DNA of 64,000 bases from Betaproteobacteria bacterium. Lineage in GTDB: Bacteria > Pseudomonadota > Gammaproteobacteria > Burkholderiales > Usitatibacteraceae. Shown piece by piece: positions 49,785 to 58,148 of the stretch. Below the pieces are notes generated by a model, which saw only the letters and a list, made by a program, of their open reading frames with translations, was not told where the DNA came from and ran no database searches. Each line of letters starts with the position of its first letter. Position 1 is the stretch's first letter. The position numbers and the translations under genes are program-made. Where the stretch lies: positions 62,001-126,000 of the forward strand of contig JAEUMY010000024.1 in NCBI GenBank assembly GCA_016791265.1, written 5' to 3'.

Positions 49785-51683
49785 ATGAACGACTCGCAAC
49801 TTCCGGGCTGGATGCGTTCGCTGCTCCTTTGCCTCGCCATCGCCTTGCACGCCGACACGGCGTCGGCCCTCATTGAAGTCCGCGAACCGACACAGAAGCT
49901 CCTGCGAACCGACGTGTACGTGCTCGATGACCGCAACCGCGCCCTGGATGCCGAAGCGGCGTTCAATGCCTGGCGCGAAGGTCGCTTCAGCGCATCGAAG
50001 GACGGCTCGAGCGACATCAACTTCGGTTATTCGGCTTCCGCGTTCTGGGTCATGCTGCCGCTCGCGTGGCGCGGCGACCGCGAGGTTGAATATCTGCTGG
50101 AGATCGGCCATCCGCCGCTCGACCGCGCGGAACTCTTCGTGCCGCGCGGACGGGAAGGCGAGAACGGCGCCGAGCGCGGGTTTGTGCGCATGGTCGCAGG
50201 CGACGTGTTGCCGTTCGCAAGCCGACCCTTCGCTCATCGCAACCTGGTGTTTCCGGTCGCGCTGAAGCCGGGCGAAGAGAACCTGCTGCTGCTTCGCATC
50301 ACGTCCGAAGGCTCACTCACGCTGCCGCTGGCGCTGTGGACCCCGAAGGCGCTGGCCGCGCACGACCAAAAGGTGTACGCACTGGTCAGCCTCTACTACG
50401 GCATTCTGCTGGCGCTGTTCCTGTACAACATCATGGTCTGGGTCGCCATCCGCGATCCGCTCTACCTCGTCTACGTCGGCTGCGTGATGTTCATGGGCAT
50501 CGGCCAAGCGGCGCTGAACGGCTTGGGCAACCAGTTCCTCTGGCCCGGCGTGCCGGCATGGGGCAACGTGTCGCTGCCGGTCGCGATGTCGGCGAGCGGC
50601 CTCTTGGGCGCGCAGTTCGTGCGCATGTTCCTCACCACACCGCGCGCGTTTCCGCGGCTCGACCGCGCGCTGGTCACCTGCATCGTCAGTTTCGCGCTCG
50701 CCATCGTGTGTTCCGCCGTGATCGACTATCGCGTTGGCGCGATCCTCACCTCGCTCGCCGGCATCCTGTTCGCGGTGACCGCGTTCGGCGTGGGCGTGTA
50801 TTGCCAGATCAAGGGCCATCGCACGGTGCGCTATCTGCTGCTGGCGTGGTTCGTGCTGCTGGTCGGTGTGGCGATCCAGGCCATGCGCAACCTCGGCTGG
50901 GTGCCGACCAATCTCTTCACCCAATACGCGATGCAGGCGGGCTCGTCGCTCGATCTGTTGTTGCTCTCTTTCGCGCTTGCGGATCGCATCAACCTGCTCC
51001 GCCGCGACAAGGAAGAGTCCGATGCGGCGCTGATCGCGAGCAAGCAGGAGCTGGTCACCGCGCTGCGCAAGAACGAGGCGGAATTGGAGGCCAGGGTGGC
51101 TGAGCGCACGCGCGACCTGCAGATGGCCAACGAGCGTCTCGTCGAAAAGGAGCGCCAGCTTGAGTACATGGCGCGGCATGACTCGCTGACCGGTCTCGCC
51201 AACCGCAGCCTGCTCGCCATCCGCATGGAACACACGCTGGCGCGGGCGCGGCGGTCCGGGCGGCTCGCCGCCGTGCTGCTGGTCGACGTGGACAACTTCA
51301 AGCAGATCAACGACCGCGAGGGCCATCTCGTCGGCGATCAGGTGCTGGTGAAGCTCGCCTCGCGATTCTCGGACACCGTGCGCATGACCGACACCGTGGC
51401 ACGCTATGGCGGCGACGAGTACGTCGTGGTGCTGGAAGAGGCGGCGTCGGAAGACGTGGTGCGCCAGGTGGTGCGCAAGCTGATCGACGCCTCGGCCGAA
51501 CCGGTGATGATGCCTTCGGGCAAGTCGATCACGGCGACGGTCAGCATAGGCGTGGCGCTCTTCCCGGCCGACGGCGACAACGCCGAGGAGTTGTTGCGCA
51601 AGGCCGACAACGCCATGTTCGGCGCCAAATCGGCCGGCCGCAATCGCTGGCTCGCGGCCGGCCCGCTCGGCCAACCCGGCTGA
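49785..51683 (+). CDS. Membrane diguanylate cyclase with 7TMR-DISM sensor
   Basis: 632 residues from ATG 49785; signal peptide ending ASALIE. A periplasmic 7TMR-DISM extracellular domain (to about 190) precedes seven membrane helices (about 195-405), a coiled coil (SKQELVTALRKNEAELEARV) and a GGDEF domain (about 465-625). The signature is RYGGDEYVVV, with Tyr for the usual Phe; LVDVDNFKQINDREGH and the A-site look active. It makes c-di-GMP in response to an extracytoplasmic cue. Starts 10 bases after the LysR stop. Confidence 0.92.
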   Translation: MNDSQLPGWMRSLLLCLAIALHADTASALIEVREPTQKLLRTDVYVLDDRNRALDAEAAFNAWREGRFSASKDGSSDINFGYSASAFWVMLPLAWRGDREVEYLLEIGHPPLDRAELFVPRGREGENGAERGFVRMVAGDVLPFASRPFAHRNLVFPVALKPGEENLLLLRITSEGSLTLPLALWTPKALAAHDQKVYALVSLYYGILLALFLYNIMVWVAIRDPLYLVYVGCVMFMGIGQAALNGLGNQFLWPGVPAWGNVSLPVAMSASGLLGAQFVRMFLTTPRAFPRLDRALVTCIVSFALAIVCSAVIDYRVGAILTSLAGILFAVTAFGVGVYCQIKGHRTVRYLLLAWFVLLVGVAIQAMRNLGWVPTNLFTQYAMQAGSSLDLLLLSFALADRINLLRRDKEESDAALIASKQELVTALRKNEAELEARVAERTRDLQMANERLVEKERQLEYMARHDSLTGLANRSLLAIRMEHTLARARRSGRLAAVLLVDVDNFKQINDREGHLVGDQVLVKLASRFSDTVRMTDTVARYGGDEYVVVLEEAASEDVVRQVVRKLIDASAEPVMMPSGKSITATVSIGVALFPADGDNAEELLRKADNAMFGAKSAGRNRWLAAGPLGQPG

Positions 51684-51701
51684 TCGCGTAGACTGGCAGC
51701 C

Positions 51702-52538
51702 ATGGACGCGAGCATCCAATCCCCCATCCCCGTCACCTGTGACGGCAATCTGGTCGAAATCCGCGACCTGCACTTCGCCTACGGCAAGCACACCATCTTT
51801 CGCGGCATCAATCTCGACCTGCCGCGCGAAAAGGTTGTCGCCATCCTCGGCCCCTCGGGGTGCGGCAAGAGCACCTTGCTGGGTCTGATTGGCGGACAGT
51901 TGAAACCGGCGCGCGGCACGGTCACGGTGTGCGGCCGCAACGTGCATGCGCTGGAGACGGAAGACCTGTACGCGCTACGCCGCGAAATGGGCATGATGTT
52001 CCAGCAAGGCGGATTGTTCAGCGATCTGACCGTGTTCGAGAACATCGCGTTTCCGCTGCGCGAACATACCAAGTTGCCGGAAGACATCATTCGCGACATC
52101 GTGCTGATGAAGCTGAACGCCGTGGGTCTGCGCGGCGCGCATCCCATGCGCACCGGCGACCTTTCCGGCGGCATGTCGCGCCGTGTGGCGCTGGCGCGGG
52201 CCATCGCGATGGACCCGCAGCTCATCATGTACGACGAACCCTTCGCGGGGCTGGACCCGATTTCGCTCAACGTGGTGGCGCATCTCATCCGCACATTGAA
52301 TGACGCATTGAATGCGTCCTCGATCATCGTGACCTACGACGTGCCGGAAGCGATGAAGTCGGCGGAGTATGTCTATCTCATCAACGAAGGCGTGGTCGCG
52401 GCGGAAGGCACGCCGGAATCACTGCGCGCGTCGACCGATCCATTCGTGGTGCAGTTCCTGAATGCGCAGCCCGATGGTCCCGTCGGATTCCACTGGCCGG
52501 CGCCGCCGATCGAGAAGGACTTGCGGCTGGCGTCGTAG
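51702..52538 (+). CDS. MlaF-like ABC ATPase, orphan, with H-loop substitution
   Basis: 278 residues. Walker A GPSGCGKST (50-58), Q-loop MMFQQGGLF, signature LSGGM (154-158), Walker B LIMYDEPFAGLDP. FSDLTVFENIAFPLREHTKLPEDIIRDIVLMKL-type segments place it with MlaF, the ATPase of the phospholipid transport system MlaFEDB. The switch (H-loop) residue, His in VSHD, is Tyr212 here (IVTYDVPEA; codon TAC, one base from CAC). No mlaE, mlaD or mlaB follows: the next gene is convergent. ATP hydrolysis may be impaired, or partners are elsewhere. Confidence 0.85.
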   Translation: MDASIQSPIPVTCDGNLVEIRDLHFAYGKHTIFRGINLDLPREKVVAILGPSGCGKSTLLGLIGGQLKPARGTVTVCGRNVHALETEDLYALRREMGMMFQQGGLFSDLTVFENIAFPLREHTKLPEDIIRDIVLMKLNAVGLRGAHPMRTGDLSGGMSRRVALARAIAMDPQLIMYDEPFAGLDPISLNVVAHLIRTLNDALNASSIIVTYDVPEAMKSAEYVYLINEGVVAAEGTPESLRASTDPFVVQFLNAQPDGPVGFHWPAPPIEKDLRLAS

Positions 52539-52540
52539 TT

Positions 52541-52552
52541 GCGAATATTCGC
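52541..52552. repeat. HIP-like palindrome after the mlaF-like gene
   Basis: Core within TTGCGAATATTCGCAA (52539-52554), directly after the stop codon TAG at 52536-52538, in the gap between convergent genes. Confidence 0.95.
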
Positions 52553-52660
52553 AATCAGCGGGGTCACGAACACGACCTAGCGAATCGACAATCGGAGCAA
52601 CGCCCACACACCGGGGTCGCATCCCCGCGAGCGGGGCACCTGCTCTTCCCTTGGCGGGCG

Positions 52661-54325
52661 TTACTTCAACGCTTTGTAGCGCAACCGATGCGGCGCAGCA
52701 CCTTCTTCGCCGAGGCGGCGCTTCTTGTCGTCCTCGTATTCGCGATAGTTGCCGTTGTAGAACACCCACTGCGAGTCGCCTTCGCAGGCGAGGATGTGGG
52801 TCGCGATGCGATCCAGGAACCAGCGGTCGTGCGAGATCACCATGACGCAGCCGGCGAACTCCAGCAGCGCATCTTCCAGGGCGCGGAGCGTTTCCACGTC
52901 AAGGTCGTTGGAGGGTTCGTCCAGCAGCAGCACGTTGCCGCCCTTCAGCAGCGTGATGGCCAGATGCAGACGACCGCGTTCACCGCCGGACAAGGCACCC
53001 ACAAGCTTCTGCTGGTCACCGCCCTTGAAGTTGAAGCGGCCGATGTAGGCGCGCGACTGCATCTCGAATCGGCCGACGGTGAGAATGTCCTGTCCATTGG
53101 AGACGGCTTCCCACACGTTCTTGTCGTTGGGCAGCTTGTCGCGGGTCTGGTCGACAAAGGCGAGATTGACTGTCGGGCCGATGACCACTTCGCCGGCGTC
53201 CGGTTTCTCGCTGCCGTTGATCATGCGGAACAGCGTGGACTTGCCCGCGCCGTTGGGGCCGATGATGCCGACGATGGCACCGGGCGGAATCTTCATCGAC
53301 AGGTTGTCGATGAGCACGCGGTCGCCGAAGGACTTGGTGACGTTCTTGAACTCGATGACCTCGTTGCCCAGGCGCTCGCCCACGGGGATGAAGATTTCCT
53401 GGGTTTCGTTGCGCTTCTGGTATTCGTAGCTGGACAGTTCCTCGAAGCGGGTGAGGCGGGCCTTGCTCTTGGCCTGGCGGCCCTTGGCGTTCTGGCGCAC
53501 CCATTCCAGTTCCTTCTTCAAGGCCTTCTGGCGCGCGGATTCGCCCGACTCTTCCTGCTTCAGGCGCTTTTCCTTCTGGTCCAGCCAGTCGGAGTAGTTG
53601 CCCTTCCACGGAATGCCCGCACCGCGGTCGAGTTCCAGGATCCACTCGGCGGCGTTGTCAAGAAAGTAGCGGTCATGGGTCACGGCAACCACCGTACCGG
53701 GGTAGCGGGTCAGGAATTGCTCCAGCCAATCCACCGACTCGGCATCCAGGTGGTTGGTGGGTTCGTCCAGCAGCAGCATGTCCGGCTTGGACAGCAGCAG
53801 GCGGCAGAGCGCCACCCGGCGCTTCTCGCCGCCCGAGAGATTTTTGATGACCGCATCCCAGGGCGGCAGGCGCAGCGCGTCGGCGGCGATTTCAAGCTGG
53901 GTCTCGGTGTTGTCGCCGCCACCGGCCGCGATGATGGCTTCCAGCTCGGCCTGCTCGGCGGCCAACTTGTCGAAATCGGCGTCCGGCTCGGCATACGCCG
54001 CGTAGACGGCGTCCAGACGGGCCTTGGCCTGCAGCACGCCACCGATACCCTCTTCCACCGCCTCCCGCACGGTCTGCTCGGGGTTCAGCTGCGGCTCCTG
54101 CTTGAGGTAGCCGATCTTGAGATCGGGCATGGGCAACGCTTCGCCCTCGATCTCCTTGTCCTCGCCGGACATGATTTTCAGCAGCGTGGACTTGCCGGCG
54201 CCGTTCAGTCCCAGCACGCCGATCTTGGCGCCGGGGAAGAAGGACAGCGAAATGTCTTTGAGAATCTGGCGCTTGGGCGGAACAATCTTGCCCACGCGGT
54301 TCATCGTGAATACGTACTGAGCCAT
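52661..54325 (-). CDS. ettA: Energy-dependent translational throttle protein EttA
   Basis: 554 residues. Duplicated ABC-F ATPase without membrane domains: GLNGAGKST and GPNGAGKST Walker A motifs, LSGGEKRRVAL and LSGGERGRLHL signatures, and LLLDEPTNHLD / LLLDEPSNDLD Walker B motifs. The arm and linker regions match EttA, which binds the ribosomal E site and gates early elongation according to ATP/ADP. Start ATG 54325 (MAQYVFTMNRVGKIVPPKRQ) is the family start. Confidence 0.97.
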   Translation of the reverse strand: MAQYVFTMNRVGKIVPPKRQILKDISLSFFPGAKIGVLGLNGAGKSTLLKIMSGEDKEIEGEALPMPDLKIGYLKQEPQLNPEQTVREAVEEGIGGVLQAKARLDAVYAAYAEPDADFDKLAAEQAELEAIIAAGGGDNTETQLEIAADALRLPPWDAVIKNLSGGEKRRVALCRLLLSKPDMLLLDEPTNHLDAESVDWLEQFLTRYPGTVVAVTHDRYFLDNAAEWILELDRGAGIPWKGNYSDWLDQKEKRLKQEESGESARQKALKKELEWVRQNAKGRQAKSKARLTRFEELSSYEYQKRNETQEIFIPVGERLGNEVIEFKNVTKSFGDRVLIDNLSMKIPPGAIVGIIGPNGAGKSTLFRMINGSEKPDAGEVVIGPTVNLAFVDQTRDKLPNDKNVWEAVSNGQDILTVGRFEMQSRAYIGRFNFKGGDQQKLVGALSGGERGRLHLAITLLKGGNVLLLDEPSNDLDVETLRALEDALLEFAGCVMVISHDRWFLDRIATHILACEGDSQWVFYNGNYREYEDDKKRRLGEEGAAPHRLRYKALK

Positions 54326-54468
54326 GAGGATTTCTTCTGGGAAAACAGGGGTGGAACGGAACTGACGGAAACGCGGATCCGCAGGAAGACGCGAAGCTTA
54401 CCGGAATTGGCGTCCGGCCTCCCGCTTATCAGCCCTATTCGCAGGCCGTCGCCAGCATTGGCTTGTCA

Positions 54469-54487
54469 TCACATTGCAACAATGTGA
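54469..54487. promoter_or_regulatory. Inverted repeat operator candidate
   Basis: TCACATTG-CAA-CAATGTGA, 8-bp perfect arms, 61 bases before the next start and 144 bases from the ettA start. AT-rich sequence follows (TATTTTTCCCCACAATAAAT), suitable for a promoter. Confidence 0.5.
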
Positions 54488-54547
54488 CGGTATTTTTCCC
54501 CACAATAAATAGAAAAAGATCACAACAACAAGAAGAAAGGAAAAACC

Positions 54548-55237
54548 ATGAAATACCTCAACATCCTTATCCCCGTCGCTCTCCTCCTCGTCGTCATCCT
54601 TGCGGTGATGGCGGCGGCCTGGTGGTACCGCGTGAAAGCGCGGCGCCGCACCTTCATCGAGCAATACCGGTTCCCCGCCCTGCTCCGCTCGAAAATCCTG
54701 TTCAAGCATCCCGACCTCTCCGAGAACCAGATGTTTCACGTGCTGGAAGGGCTGCGCCAGTTCTTCCTCATCTGTGCCATCGCCAACGCGGTGCAGCGCA
54801 AACGCAGCTTCGGCATGCCCTCGCAGATCGTCGACGACGCCTGGCACGAGTTCATCCTCATGTCCCGCGAATATTCGCGGTTCTGCGACCAGGCCTTCGG
54901 CGGCTACCTGCATCACACGCCGGCCGGCGCCGGTGACGAGCCGCCTGAAAAGGGTCTGCTGCGCACACTGCACCAGCTCAAGTCCGAGCATGCCAATCAC
55001 GCAGGCTGGGCCATGCTGGGCGGCATTCCCCTGCTCTTCGCGCTCGACAAGGCGATGGCGGTCGAAGGCGGGCAACACTACGACCAGGCCGCGATGAACG
55101 AACTGGAGCAGAAACGCCAGCAGTGGCTGCAGGCCGGCGGTGACGTCAGCATCGAACTGGGCGGTCTGCACGGCGATGGCGACGGCTGCAGCGGCGGCGA
55201 TGGTGGCGGGGGCTGCGGCGGCGGTTGCGGGAGCTAG
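54548..55237 (+). CDS. Membrane-anchored glycine-rich-domain-like protein with Gly/Cys tail
   Basis: 229 residues from ATG 54548 (AAAGGAAAAA upstream). One N-terminal membrane helix (about 5-25). The central region has IVDDAWHEFILMSREYSRFC and FGGYLHHTP, like the GRDP (glycine-rich domain) family in which DxxWHxxIL and HHxP motifs recur. The end is CSGGDGGGGCGGGCGS, a flexible tail with Cys. Function unknown. A HIP-like palindrome codes REYSR right in the conserved helix. Confidence 0.72.
   Translation: MKYLNILIPVALLLVVILAVMAAAWWYRVKARRRTFIEQYRFPALLRSKILFKHPDLSENQMFHVLEGLRQFFLICAIANAVQRKRSFGMPSQIVDDAWHEFILMSREYSRFCDQAFGGYLHHTPAGAGDEPPEKGLLRTLHQLKSEHANHAGWAMLGGIPLLFALDKAMAVEGGQHYDQAAMNELEQKRQQWLQAGGDVSIELGGLHGDGDGCSGGDGGGGCGGGCGS
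54867..54878. repeat. HIP-like palindrome in GRDP-like gene (EYS frame)
   Basis: Core within CCGCGAATATTCGCGG (54865-54880), symmetric over 16 bp. Codes Arg-Glu-Tyr-Ser-Arg. Confidence 0.95.
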
Positions 55238-55261
55238 GCGAGGGCCTGTTAGGATTCGGCC

Positions 55262-55286
55262 TGCGCCGCGACGCATGTGCGGCGCA
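55262..55286. repeat. Inverted repeat upstream of phnD
   Basis: TGCGCCGC and GCGGCGCA arms around nine bases, 56 bases before the phnD start. No T run; possibly regulatory or a weak terminator of the preceding gene. Confidence 0.5.
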
Positions 55287-55341
55287 TCCGAGGTATCAAG
55301 GGGTGCGTAAGCATTCCGAACCGTCCACAACCGGAGCACCC

Positions 55342-56211
55342 ATGCCACATCGTTTTCTTGTTGCCGCATTCACCCTTGCCATTGCCCTTGCCGGTCTGTC
55401 CGCAAACGCTCAGACGCTGCGCTTTGGTGTCGGCCTTTTCCAGCCGGACAAGGAAAAGAATGACGCCACCTACAAGCCGCTGGCGGACTACCTTGCGAAG
55501 AAGTTGGGCCGCGAGGTCAAGCTCTACACGGTGGATAGCTGGGAAGGTCTCGCCAAATCGCTGGCCGCCGGCGAAACCGACATTGCGCTGATGGGCCCGT
55601 GGGGCTATGTGCTGGCCAATCATCAGGCCGGGGCTGAGGCCGTCTCAACCATCCTCTACGAAGGCAAGCCCGAGTACTTCGCCATCATGATCACGCACCC
55701 CAAGTCGGGCATCAACAAGATCGAGGACATGAAGGGCAGGACGTTCGCGTTCGGTGACAAGGGCTCGACCTCGGGCTATCTCATCCCCTTCCACGAGTTC
55801 CAGAAGCGCGGCATTGATCCGGAGAAATTCTTTTCCAAGGTGCTGCACACCAAGCACCAGGCCATCGAGACCCAGGTCACGCGCGGCGAGCTGGATGCCG
55901 GCGCGGACTACAACCGCAATCGCGATGCCATGATTGATCAAGGCCTCATCAAGGCGGCCGACTCGAAAATCATCTGGACCTCCGCGCCGCTGCCGAATGA
56001 TGCCGTGGCCGTGAGTGCGGACCTCTACAAGGACAAGGCCTTCGTCGCCAAGCTGCAAGCCGCGCTGGCCAGCGTGGGCGAGGCATTGAAGACGCAGCCC
56101 AATCTCCTGCCGAAGAGCTACACCGGCTTCGTCACCCAGGACAACCGCTTCTACGCACCCATCCGTGACGCCGGCCTCGCGACGGGCAAGCTGACACCGG
56201 CCAAGCGCTGA
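55342..56211 (+). CDS. phnD: Phosphonate/phosphite ABC transporter substrate-binding protein
   Basis: 289 residues from ATG 55342 (GGAG upstream); signal peptide ending SANAQ. TLRFGVGLFQPDKEKNDATYKPLADYL, LAAGETDIALMGPWGYVLA, FAFGDKGSTSGYLIP and LDAGADYN are typical of PhnD/PtxB proteins that capture phosphonates or phosphite. Permease phnE follows 50 bases downstream, but the ATPase phnC that normally joins them is absent from this locus. Confidence 0.9.
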   Translation: MPHRFLVAAFTLAIALAGLSANAQTLRFGVGLFQPDKEKNDATYKPLADYLAKKLGREVKLYTVDSWEGLAKSLAAGETDIALMGPWGYVLANHQAGAEAVSTILYEGKPEYFAIMITHPKSGINKIEDMKGRTFAFGDKGSTSGYLIPFHEFQKRGIDPEKFFSKVLHTKHQAIETQVTRGELDAGADYNRNRDAMIDQGLIKAADSKIIWTSAPLPNDAVAVSADLYKDKAFVAKLQAALASVGEALKTQPNLLPKSYTGFVTQDNRFYAPIRDAGLATGKLTPAKR

Positions 56212-56220
56212 AGCGGTAGC

Positions 56221-56232
56221 GCGAATATTCGC
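56221..56232. repeat. HIP-like palindrome between phnD and phnE
   Basis: Core exact, left flank C, right flank A; 9 bases after the phnD stop and 29 before the phnE start. Confidence 0.95.
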
Positions 56233-56261
56233 AACGCCCAGCGTCGCCTCAGCACCAAGCA

Positions 56262-57119
56262 ATGACCTCTTCCCGGCGGCGCCTCTACCTGGCCGCCTAC
56301 GCCCTGCTCCTCATCGCGTGCATGTGGAGCCTCGTCGCGGCGGGCGATCTCTCGCTGGGGCGCAAGCCCTGGGAGAACTTCGCCCGAACCGCGAGCGAGC
56401 TGTCGCGCCCGAGCTTCGTGGACCTCTGGTTCGGCAATCCGGCGCTGGAGTTCAAGTCCGATGACGGCCGCGTGCTGCGCGTGGAAAATCAGCAGGAGAG
56501 CGAAGCGCGTTTTCTGAAAGGCCTCGCCCGCGCCGTGTGGGACACGCTGAAGATCGCCACACTCGGCTCGCTCCTCGCCGCGCTGATGGCCGTGCCCTTC
56601 GGCATCGCGCTCGCGCGCAACATGAAGGCGCCGCGACCCGTGGCCATCGTCGCCAAGTTCATCCTGGACGTATGCCGCTCGATCCACTCGCTGGTGTTTG
56701 GTCTCATCTTCGTCGGCATCGTGGGCCTGGGGCCGACCGCCGGCATTCTCGCCATCGCGGTTCACTCCATGGGCACCTACGGCAAGCTCTATGCGGAAGC
56801 CATCGAGACCATGGACCAGACGCTTTACGAAGCCGGACTCGCCATGGGTGCGACCCCCATGCAGGCGCTGACCGGCGCGCTGTGGCCGGCCGTGTTGCCG
56901 CAGTGGCTGTCGTCGCATCTCTACATCTGGGAATACAACGTGCGCGATTCCACCGTGCTGGGCCTCATCGGTGCGGGCGGGCTGGGCTTGCTGGTGAGCG
57001 AAGCCGTGTCGCTCTTCCAGTGGGGACGGCTCGCGACCATTCTCATCGCCATCGTCGCCATGGTCATCGCCTTTGACGCGCTTTCTCGCCGTCTGCGACG
57101 CGACCTGCTGGGACGGTAA
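56262..57119 (+). CDS. phnE: Phosphonate/phosphite ABC transporter permease
   Basis: 285 residues with about six membrane helices. Binding-protein-dependent permease: the EAA-type loop is EAIETMDQTLYEAGLAMGATPMQALTGALWPAVLPQW-like, and NVRDSTVLGLIGAGGLG is the PhnE block. It forms the channel for the PhnD ligand; the matching ATPase must be encoded elsewhere or has been lost. The MBL hydrolase gene starts 26 bases after its stop. Confidence 0.9.
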   Translation: MTSSRRRLYLAAYALLLIACMWSLVAAGDLSLGRKPWENFARTASELSRPSFVDLWFGNPALEFKSDDGRVLRVENQQESEARFLKGLARAVWDTLKIATLGSLLAALMAVPFGIALARNMKAPRPVAIVAKFILDVCRSIHSLVFGLIFVGIVGLGPTAGILAIAVHSMGTYGKLYAEAIETMDQTLYEAGLAMGATPMQALTGALWPAVLPQWLSSHLYIWEYNVRDSTVLGLIGAGGLGLLVSEAVSLFQWGRLATILIAIVAMVIAFDALSRRLRRDLLGR

Positions 57120-57145
57120 ACTACGCATTCAACAGGAGAAAACCC

Positions 57146-58042
57146 ATGGCGAATATTCGCAAAGTACTCTTTCCTCTGCTGCTGTCTCTCGCTCTGCCAG
57201 CCGCTGCCCAACTGGACTTCTCCAAAATTGAAGTCAAAACCACCAAGCTCAACGACACCACCTACATGCTGATCGGCGAGGGTGGCAATCTCGGCCTCTC
57301 GGTCGGCCCGGATGCCGTCTTCCTGATCGACGACCAGTACGCGCCGATGACCCCCAAGATCACCGCCGCAATCAAGGCCATCACCGACAAACCGGTCAAA
57401 TTCGTGGTCAATACCCACTGGCACGGTGACCACACCGGCGGCAACGAGAATTTCGGCAAGGCCGGCGCCATCATCGTGGCCCATGACAATGTGAGGAAGC
57501 GCATGAGCACGCAACAGGTGCTGGCCTTTTTCAACATGACGGTTCCGCCCTCCCCCAAGGAGGCGCTGCCCGTCATCACCTTTGGTCTGGACACGACTTT
57601 CCACCTCAATGGCGACGAGATCAATGTCTTTCATGTTCCCAACGCCCACACCGATGGCGACGCCATCGTGCATTTCCGCAAGGGCAATATCATTCACATG
57701 GGTGACCTCTACTTCAACGGCCTGTATCCCTTCATCGACTCGGCCAGCGGCGGCAAGATCGACGGCGTGATCGCGGCGGCGGACCGCGCCCTGGCGCTGG
57801 CCAATGATCAAACCAAGATCATCCCTGGCCACGGCCCGCTGTCCACCAAGGCGGAACTGAAGGCCTATCGCGACATGCTGGCCACGGTGGCCGGCCGGGT
57901 GAAGGCGCAGATCGCCGCCGGCAAGAAGTTGGAAGAGATCATCGCCGCCAAACCCACCGCCGACTACGACCCCCAATGGGGCGGCGGCTTCATCAAACCC
58001 GACAAGTGGACGGAGCTGGTGGCGCGCAACCTGCTTCCTTGA
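57146..58042 (+). CDS. Metallo-beta-lactamase-fold hydrolase, exported
   Basis: 298 residues from ATG 57146; AGGAG lies eight bases upstream. Signal peptide (KVLFPLLLSLALPAAAQ). The zinc motif is NTHWHGDHTGG; VPNAHTDGD, MGDLYFNG and IPGHGPLS supply further ligands, as in periplasmic MBL-fold proteins of the QueF-unrelated, lactamase B-like class. It might act on phosphoesters or lactones; the link with phnDE is position only. Codons 2-5 (ANIR) are a HIP-like palindrome. Confidence 0.88.
   Translation: MANIRKVLFPLLLSLALPAAAQLDFSKIEVKTTKLNDTTYMLIGEGGNLGLSVGPDAVFLIDDQYAPMTPKITAAIKAITDKPVKFVVNTHWHGDHTGGNENFGKAGAIIVAHDNVRKRMSTQQVLAFFNMTVPPSPKEALPVITFGLDTTFHLNGDEINVFHVPNAHTDGDAIVHFRKGNIIHMGDLYFNGLYPFIDSASGGKIDGVIAAADRALALANDQTKIIPGHGPLSTKAELKAYRDMLATVAGRVKAQIAAGKKLEEIIAAKPTADYDPQWGGGFIKPDKWTELVARNLLP
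57149..57160. repeat. HIP-like palindrome at codons 2-5 of the MBL gene (ANIR frame)
   Basis: Core exact and directly after ATG: the protein begins Met-Ala-Asn-Ile-Arg. It lies within the ribosome-binding footprint. Confidence 0.95.
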
Positions 58043-58148
58043 GCGCTCCACCCTTTCGCCTTCGAGCACGCGATCGCGGCCCGCTTCGAGCGGGTCGCCG
58101 CATTTCAGGGATGCCGCGCTCGGCCCAATTGCGGTAAGGTTTTCTCCC

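Noticed and set aside
52688-54487. Open frame of about 600 codons antisense to ettA
   Set aside because: Shadow; the minus strand encodes both ABC cassettes of EttA.
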